A stretch of 13,331 nucleotides of DNA from Anaerolineales bacterium UBA5069. GTDB lineage: Bacteria > Chloroflexota > Anaerolineae > Caldilineales > Caldilineaceae. The stretch is from NCBI GenBank assembly GCA_002415895.1, contig DIAV01000163.1, forward strand, positions 15,373-28,703, read 5' to 3'. Position numbers and translations under genes: made by a program. Shown piece by piece: positions 8,551 to 13,331 of the stretch (the stretch's first letter is position 1; every line of letters starts with the position of its first letter). The notes beneath the pieces were generated by a model. That model saw only the letters and a list, made by a program, of their open reading frames with translations, was not told the origin of the DNA and did no database searches.

Positions 8551-9167
8551 GACACAGTCTCCTCAATTGTAGTCCGGCGCAGGAACCACAGCCACGTGCT
8601 CAGCATGACGGCCGCGCCCGTCATGTAGATGAGTGCCATGGCCAATGTGCGTGGTTCGCCCACCGTTGCGCTCCACGACGATCGCAGGGCGCGCATCCAA
8701 ATCATGGCAGCCGAGGGGTAGTAGACGAGTTCCCGCACGAACCCGTTCATCCACTGCGACTGATTCGACACGACAATCCAGCCGACGAAGAGCAGGACGG
8801 CGACGGCAAGCAGCCAGCCAATGATGGCTGCCGCGCCGATGAGGGCGCGCCGGCGCGAGCGCTCGCGCTGCTCGCGTACAACCAGTCGCTGCTCGAAGCG
8901 CACCACAAAACCTGCGGCGGGCTCGGCGCGTACGACGGTCGTCAGCAGGCCTTCAAGCTTCTGCCACTGCTGCCACGTTGCACGCAGCCCTGCATCCTCT
9001 TTCATCAGTTCCTCCAGGCGCTCCGTCTCCCGGGCGTCCAACAGCCCATCCAGCGCCATCGACATCAATGCAAATGCTTCTTCATGAGCGTCCGCGACTT
9101 CGGGCAAGAGCAGCGCACTCGCTTGCTCGCCTTGCGTCACAGTCTGCGAGGGATTTCTGTCGCTCAT
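8547..9167 (-). CDS. Membrane-bound anti-sigma factor, zinc ligands absent
   Basis: A 206-residue protein encoded directly after an ECF sigma factor. Residues 31-78 (FALMSMALDGLLDARETERL and onward to LEGLL) have the helical layout of anti-sigma domains of the zf-HC2/ZAS type. The His-x3-Cys-x2-Cys zinc cluster is missing, and the protein has no cysteine at all, so it would be a zinc-independent variant. Two membrane segments follow: about 108-133 and 175-196, with a roughly 40-residue loop that would lie outside if the N-terminal domain is cytoplasmic, as needed to hold the sigma factor. The ATG at 9167 has GAGG 6 to 7 bases before it. It starts 92 bases after the sigma stop, and its TGA overlaps the next ATG. 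The function follows from context and topology; sequence similarity is only moderate. Confidence 0.75.
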   Translation of the reverse strand: MSDRNPSQTVTQGEQASALLLPEVADAHEEAFALMSMALDGLLDARETERLEELMKEDAGLRATWQQWQKLEGLLTTVVRAEPAAGFVVRFEQRLVVREQRERSRRRALIGAAAIIGWLLAVAVLLFVGWIVVSNQSQWMNGFVRELVYYPSAAMIWMRALRSSWSATVGEPRTLAMALIYMTGAAVMLSTWLWFLRRTTIEETVS

Positions 9168-9259
9168 CCGTTACCTCATTTCCTGCTCAACTCGATGCCA
9201 GGTGGAGCCTGACGCTGTACTCTCAATGCACGCAGTCGCCTCATGCGCGTGTGCTGCCT

Positions 9260-9955
9260 CTAGAAGCCGGACATTGCCGACGCAGCGAGCCGTGTCGATT
9301 CGAGCGACTGGCCGGCCTTGCGCCCTGCATGTTGTGTTGTGCGGCCGCCGCCCGAGGGGGGCGTGCTGGTTGCCACCTGGCGCGCAGCCAACAGATCCGC
9401 CATGCGCTGGCGCGCCCTGAAGAGGCGACTTTTGACTGCCGGTACTGTTATTTCCAGCGTGGCGGCAATCTCTTCGTAACTCAGGTCTTCCCAATAGCGC
9501 AGCACCAATGGCGTGCGATAGTCGGGCTCCAGTTGATCCATGAGCGCCTGTACTTCGCGCATGTGCTCACTGCGCAGCGCCATGTCGTCAGGGTCCGGCT
9601 CGCTGCCTTCGAGATTCTGCAACACGGGGTTGTCATCAATGGACACCTGCACTGTGCGCCGCTTGCGCAGCTTGTCAATGCAGTAGTGGTTTGCAATGGA
9701 AAAGACCCATGTGCTGAACTTGTGCGCTGCGTCATATTGGCTCAGACGACTCCAAGCGCGCAGAAAGGTTTCCTGCGCAGCATCTTCCGCCTCCTGGGGA
9801 TTGCCCAGCATGCGGTAGGTCAGGTTGTACACTGGCCGCGCATAAGCCTCAACCAGAAGGCTGAACGCATGCCGATCGCCATTTTGCGCCGCCTGCAACC
9901 AGGCGGTTTCCTGAACAATGGTTTCCACGAGTGCCACGTTGTTCTTTCCCTCCAT
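9260..9955 (-). CDS. ECF-family RNA polymerase sigma factor
   Basis: Directs RNA polymerase to a small regulon, probably an envelope or stress response, and is likely held inactive by the membrane anti-sigma encoded next. The 231-residue protein has region 2 at about 28-100 (YRMLGNPQEAEDAAQETFLR, then FSTWVFSIANHYCIDKLRKR) and region 4 at 134-188 (ALMDQLEPDYRTPLVLRYWE, then SYEEIAATLEITVPAVKSRL), joined by an acidic linker. A polar tail of some 40 residues after region 4 (189-231) is extra to the core. Start choice is not settled: ATG at 9955 has a poor ribosome site, whereas GTG at 9937 is preceded by GGAGGG about 10 bases away, which overlaps the ATG codon's neighbours; either leaves both domains whole. 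It is divergent from the chelatase gene. Confidence 0.93.
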   Translation of the reverse strand: MEGKNNVALVETIVQETAWLQAAQNGDRHAFSLLVEAYARPVYNLTYRMLGNPQEAEDAAQETFLRAWSRLSQYDAAHKFSTWVFSIANHYCIDKLRKRRTVQVSIDDNPVLQNLEGSEPDPDDMALRSEHMREVQALMDQLEPDYRTPLVLRYWEDLSYEEIAATLEITVPAVKSRLFRARQRMADLLAARQVATSTPPSGGGRTTQHAGRKAGQSLESTRLAASAMSGF

Positions 9956-10260
9956 GCCGACCGCCCGACGCTGTCAAACGGAGCGGTGCGACGCCCTCAC
10001 ACAGCAATACGCACCGCGGTATGAAAAGTTTCGCGCCAATCGGAGTGTGCGGCCACTATACTTTGATATATCCCAATGGGGTAGATGCAGATTTGGGAAA
10101 CCGTTCTGCCCCACGTGGCAGCCGCGCGGCTGTCATTCTGCGTTGTGCGCACGCGCAGCGCAACATCTGCGTACACGCTCGGCTTTGGGCTATAATGGGC
10201 CGATACGTTGCGCTATGCCGCCGCCATCTGCGCACACCCGTGCGGCGAAGATAAAGAAAG
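9956..10260. promoter_or_regulatory. Divergent regulatory region between sigma operon and chelatase gene
   Basis: This 305-base gap holds no supported gene. Rightward, TATAAT at 10191-10196 is a perfect -10, with the weak -35 candidate CTGCGT (10167-10172) 18 bases before it, giving a leader of roughly 55 bases for the chelatase gene. Leftward, GAAACTT (10032 to 10026) with CGTATT (10011 to 10006) loosely resembles an ECF promoter, and TATAGT (10060 to 10055) resembles a sigma-70 -10; both are weak. Two adjacent palindromes, CCACGTGG (10111-10118) and the 14-bp CAGCCGCGCGGCTG (10119-10132), are candidate protein sites. Confidence 0.5.
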
Positions 10261-11394
10261 ATGACTTGTATGCGACAAATCTACCCGTTTTCGGCCCTTG
10301 TTGGGCAAGAGCGCATGAAGCGAGCGCTCATCCTGAACGCCATCAATCCGCAGATTGGCGGTGTGTTGATCCGCGGCGAGCGCGGCACGGCCAAATCAAC
10401 GGCGGCGCGTGCGCTGGCGGCGCTGCTGCCGCCCCTGGACGTGGTTGAGTTCTGCCGCTTCAACTGCGACCCCAATCGCCCCGACCTCTTCTGCGATGAG
10501 TGCCGCGACCGCTATGAACTCTCCGGCGCATTGCCCACAGCCGCCATCAGCACTCCATTTGTGGACCTGCCTGTGAGCGCCACGGAAGACCGCGTTGTGG
10601 GCACGCTGGACATTGAAAAGGCCATCCAGAAGGGCGAACGCCACTTTGAGCCGGGCGTACTCGCTGCGGCCAATCGTGGCGTGCTCTATGTGGATGAGGT
10701 CAACCTGCTGGATGACCACGTGGTGGACCTGCTGCTGGACAGCGCGGCGATGGGCGTCAATGTTGTCGAGCGCGAAGGCATCTCCTTCCAGCATCCCGCC
10801 CGCTTTGTGCTGGTGGGTTCCATGAATCCTGAAGAGGGCGACCTGCGCCCGCAACTGCTTGATCGCTTTGCGCACGCTGTGGACGTTGTGGGGCTTACCA
10901 ATCCGGGCGACCGCGTGGAGATTCTGCGCCGCCGCATCAACTTTGAGCAGAGCCCCGACGTTTTTGCAGATACCTACGAAGGCGCGGAGGAAGCCGAGTG
11001 CGACCGCATTATCATGGCGCGCCAGCTTTACCCGCTTGTGAAGTATACGGACAAGGACCTCTATACCATTGCCACGCTGACGGCCTCCTTCCGCGTGGAC
11101 GGCCACCGTGCCGACATTGTCATTCTGCGCACGGCGCGCGCCCAGGCCGCCTATGATGGCCGCACAGAGATTACCGACAAGGATATTCTGCTGGCCGCCG
11201 AATTGGCGCTGCCCCACCGCATGAAGAAGCAGCCCTTCCAGGATTCGGTGCTCAACCCCGAACAATTGCAAACCAACATGCGCCAGGCACGCGCCGAGGC
11301 CGAGAAGAATGTGCCCGACGATGCAGAGCAGGAAAGCGAAGGGGCTGGGAGCACCGACGAAAAAAAAGCAGCGAGGGCGATGAGCAAGAACTGA
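10261..11394 (+). CDS. chlD: Mg/Co-chelatase D-family protein, AAA+ ATPase part (zero-frame product)
   Basis: The AAA+ motor of a magnesium- or cobalt-chelatase, which uses ATP to drive metal insertion into a tetrapyrrole. Zero-frame translation gives 377 residues: Walker A GERGTAKS at 39-46, a cysteine cluster (CRFNCDPNRPDLFCDECRD, 65-83) seen in this family, the ATEDRVVGTLD insert at 108-117, Walker B LYVDEVNLLDD at 142-152, VGSMNPEEGDLRPQLLDRFA (185-204) with the arginine finger, and sensor-2 near FRVDGHRADI (277-286). It then enters an acidic linker (DDAEQESEG) and stops after an A8 run. D-family chelatases normally continue through such a linker into a VWA domain, which is present here in the -1 frame. 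Start: ATG 10261, or ATG 10270, which gives the more familiar MRQIYPF; neither has a strong ribosome site. TATAAT lies 65 bases upstream. No large chelatase subunit is in the window, so the metal is undecided. Confidence 0.92.
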   Translation: MTCMRQIYPFSALVGQERMKRALILNAINPQIGGVLIRGERGTAKSTAARALAALLPPLDVVEFCRFNCDPNRPDLFCDECRDRYELSGALPTAAISTPFVDLPVSATEDRVVGTLDIEKAIQKGERHFEPGVLAAANRGVLYVDEVNLLDDHVVDLLLDSAAMGVNVVEREGISFQHPARFVLVGSMNPEEGDLRPQLLDRFAHAVDVVGLTNPGDRVEILRRRINFEQSPDVFADTYEGAEEAECDRIIMARQLYPLVKYTDKDLYTIATLTASFRVDGHRADIVILRTARAQAAYDGRTEITDKDILLAAELALPHRMKKQPFQDSVLNPEQLQTNMRQARAEAEKNVPDDAEQESEGAGSTDEKKAARAMSKN

Positions 11395-11416
11395 GCGAAT
11401 CGCCGGAGGGGGGCGA
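11346..11416 (+). other. chlD: Probable programmed -1 frameshift site in chlD
   Basis: Zero-frame codons read GAA AAA AAA GCA at 11359-11370, so A_AAA_AAA is a classic slippery heptamer within A8 (11360-11367). TGGGAG (11346-11351) stands 9 bases before the heptamer, like the stimulatory Shine-Dalgarno of E. coli dnaX. TCGCC at 11400-11404 can pair with GGCGA at 11412-11416. Slipping back one base gives K-K-S-S-E-G-D-E-Q-E-L and runs open into the VWA frame. The zero frame ends at TGA 11392-11394. Alternatives are transcriptional slippage adding one A, or a one-base sequencing or assembly error. Confidence 0.7.
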
Positions 11417-11423
11417 GGGCGGC

Positions 11424-12335
<912 letters not shown>

Positions 12336-12340
12336 GCAGC

Positions 12341-12454
12341 AATGCAGGCAAAGTGAGTCCACAGATCAGGGCGGAAACAGCAGGGATTACAGCGGCTATC
12401 CGTCGTTATCCCTGCTGTTTCCGCCCTGATCTGTGGACTCACTTTGCCTGCATT
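12341..12454. terminator. 47-bp perfect hairpin after chlD
   Basis: The arms at 12341-12387 and 12408-12454 are complementary at all 47 positions. The 20-base centre (12388-12407) can itself add further pairs, including GCGG with CCGT/CCGC-type pairing around CTAT. It lies between the chlD stop (12335) and the hisN start (12478) on the same strand. No U-run follows. It may end or attenuate chlD transcription, or give a double-stranded RNA end for RNase III. No target-site duplication is visible that would suggest a mobile element. The repeat is certain; the role is inferred. Confidence 0.7.
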
Positions 12455-12477
12455 CCAGTTCAAATAGATCGATACCC

Positions 12478-13254
12478 ATGCCATCTGCAATCCATGATTC
12501 AAGTACGTTGATTCCCTTCTGCAAAGAACTTGCGGCAGCCAGCAGCGCGATTATCCGCCGCTACTACCGCACGGCCTATGCGGTGGACACCAAGCACGAC
12601 GAATCGCCCGTGACCATTGCCGACCGCGAGGCTGAGCTGGCCATGCGCGCCCTGATTATGGCGCGTTTCCCCGGTCATGGCATTCTGGGCGAGGAATTCG
12701 GCCTGCACCAGCCCGACGCGCCGTACCGCTGGGTGCTGGATCCCATTGATGGCACCAAGAACTTCATTAGCCACTCCTATCTCTTTGGCACGCTGATTGC
12801 GCTGCTCTACGAGGGGAAGCCGATTCTGGGGGTCATCCATCACCCCATGACGGGCGATCTGCTGATTGGCGACGGGGCAACAACCTGGCTCAATGACGAA
12901 CCGGTGCGGGTGCGCCCCTGCGCGCGCATTGAGGACGCGCTGCTGCTAACCTCCAGCCCCACGGCCGTTAACGGCTATCAGAATGTGGCGGCGTATGAGG
13001 CCATCACGCGCAGGGTGCTGCGTTACCGCACGTGGGGCGATTGCCACGGCTATTTCCTTGTGGCAACGGGGGGCGCCGACATTATGGCCGACCCTGTGAT
13101 GTCGCCGTGGGACCTGCTGGCGCTTGTCCCCATTATTGAAGGCGCGGGCGGGCGCATTACGGACTGGCAGGGGAACGATGCTGCATCAGGCCAAAGCACA
13201 GTTGCCACCGCCGGTACGATTCACGACGAGTTGATTCGCGCGCTGAACCCGTAG
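12478..13254 (+). CDS. hisN: Histidinol-phosphatase, inositol monophosphatase family
   Basis: Removes phosphate from histidinol phosphate, the penultimate stage of histidine biosynthesis, with magnesium. The 258-residue protein has the inositol-monophosphatase metal site: GEEFG with Glu72 at 71-75, WVLDPIDGTKNF at 85-96 with Asp88 and Asp91, and SPWD with Asp211. The stretch YRTWGDCHGYFLVATGGADI (183-202) and PIIEGAGGRITDW (218-230) match HisN enzymes better than inositol monophosphatases or CysQ, hence the symbol; a broader phosphatase activity is possible. The frame opens at 12433, but that ATG lies inside the hairpin arm, so ATG 12478, which starts just before family-like sequence, is preferred. 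There is no clear Shine-Dalgarno before it. The hairpin separates it from chlD. Its pathway partners hisI and hisE are on the other strand some 6 kb away. Confidence 0.9.
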   Translation: MPSAIHDSSTLIPFCKELAAASSAIIRRYYRTAYAVDTKHDESPVTIADREAELAMRALIMARFPGHGILGEEFGLHQPDAPYRWVLDPIDGTKNFISHSYLFGTLIALLYEGKPILGVIHHPMTGDLLIGDGATTWLNDEPVRVRPCARIEDALLLTSSPTAVNGYQNVAAYEAITRRVLRYRTWGDCHGYFLVATGGADIMADPVMSPWDLLALVPIIEGAGGRITDWQGNDAASGQSTVATAGTIHDELIRALNP

Positions 13255-13293
13255 CCCAAAGGGAATACATCACCCCATAACCCGGAGTGACCA

Positions 13294-13331
13294 ATGAAAG
13301 CCCAGGACCGCTTCCTTCCCGACTGGTTCGC
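13294..13331 (+). CDS. Start of an unfinished gene at the right edge
   Basis: ATG at 13294 follows CGGAGTGACCA, a good ribosome site, 39 bases after the hisN stop. Only 12 codons are present: MKAQDRFLPDWF. The FLPDWF opening recalls the N-terminus of some DUF262 (GmrSD-like) proteins, but twelve residues cannot establish this. Spacing suggests it could be cotranscribed with hisN. Confidence 0.6.
   Translation, partial: MKAQDRFLPDWF

Noticed and set aside
12341..12454. Hairpin as a MITE or insertion-sequence remnant
   Set aside because: No target-site duplication flanks it, the three long hairpins share no sequence, and no transposase is in the window; kept as a possibility only in the tests listed.
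12433..12477. An upstream ATG extending hisN by 15 codons
   Set aside because: The extension lies within the 3' arm of the 47-bp hairpin and encodes nothing family-like.

Overview
This 13.3 kb window is a dense piece of GC-rich bacterial chromosome. It holds ten complete genes (one read in two frames) and the first codons of another. There is no sign of phage, plasmid, insertion sequence, CRISPR, rRNA or tRNA. Most genes are core metabolism, with GTG starts used beside ATG. The organism cannot be named from the sequence alone. The ECF sigma/anti-sigma/polymer-forming operon, a magnesium/cobalt-chelatase D-family gene and the wording of the PurA active-site segment give me an impression of Chloroflexota (Anaerolineae-like). 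That is a low-confidence inference.

Layout, left to right. (1) 1-153: a 23-bp perfect hairpin at the 3' end of the next gene. (2) 154-972, minus: a membrane-anchored DUF6544-like protein. (3) 1149-2732, plus: a probable 1-pyrroline-5-carboxylate dehydrogenase, divergent from gene 2. (4) 2738-2825: a 41-bp near-perfect hairpin between convergent genes. (5) 6528-2834, minus: hisI, hisE, guaB, purA in that order. Histidine-pathway steps 2 and 3 sit directly upstream of the two enzymes that divide IMP between GMP and AMP. (6) 9955-6781, minus: an ECF sigma factor, a membrane anti-sigma factor without zinc ligands, and a large membrane protein with bactofilin-like repeats and a C-terminal helix-hairpin-helix; the last two overlap by ATGA. 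(7) 9956-10260: a divergent regulatory region with a perfect TATAAT. (8) 10261-12335, plus: a chelatase D-family gene whose AAA+ half and VWA half lie in different frames, joined at an A8 run. (9) 12341-12454: a hairpin with perfect 47-bp arms. (10) 12478-13254, plus: hisN (histidinol-phosphatase, inositol-monophosphatase family). (11) 13294 to the edge: start of an unfinished gene.

How the genes fit together. HisI and HisE act early in histidine synthesis and HisN acts near its end. The pathway releases AICAR, which is converted to IMP, and IMP is the substrate of both GuaB and PurA, so the left-hand operon is coherent. The sigma, anti-sigma and membrane protein look like one signalling cassette.

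The two most notable signals are these. First, the chelatase gene carries what looks like a programmed -1 frameshift: a Shine-Dalgarno-like TGGGAG, then A_AAA_AAA, then a small stem. It would give a 377-residue ATPase-only product and a 691-residue ATPase+VWA product. Second, long and almost perfect hairpins of unrelated sequence sit within a few to about 30 bases of stop codons at three places.
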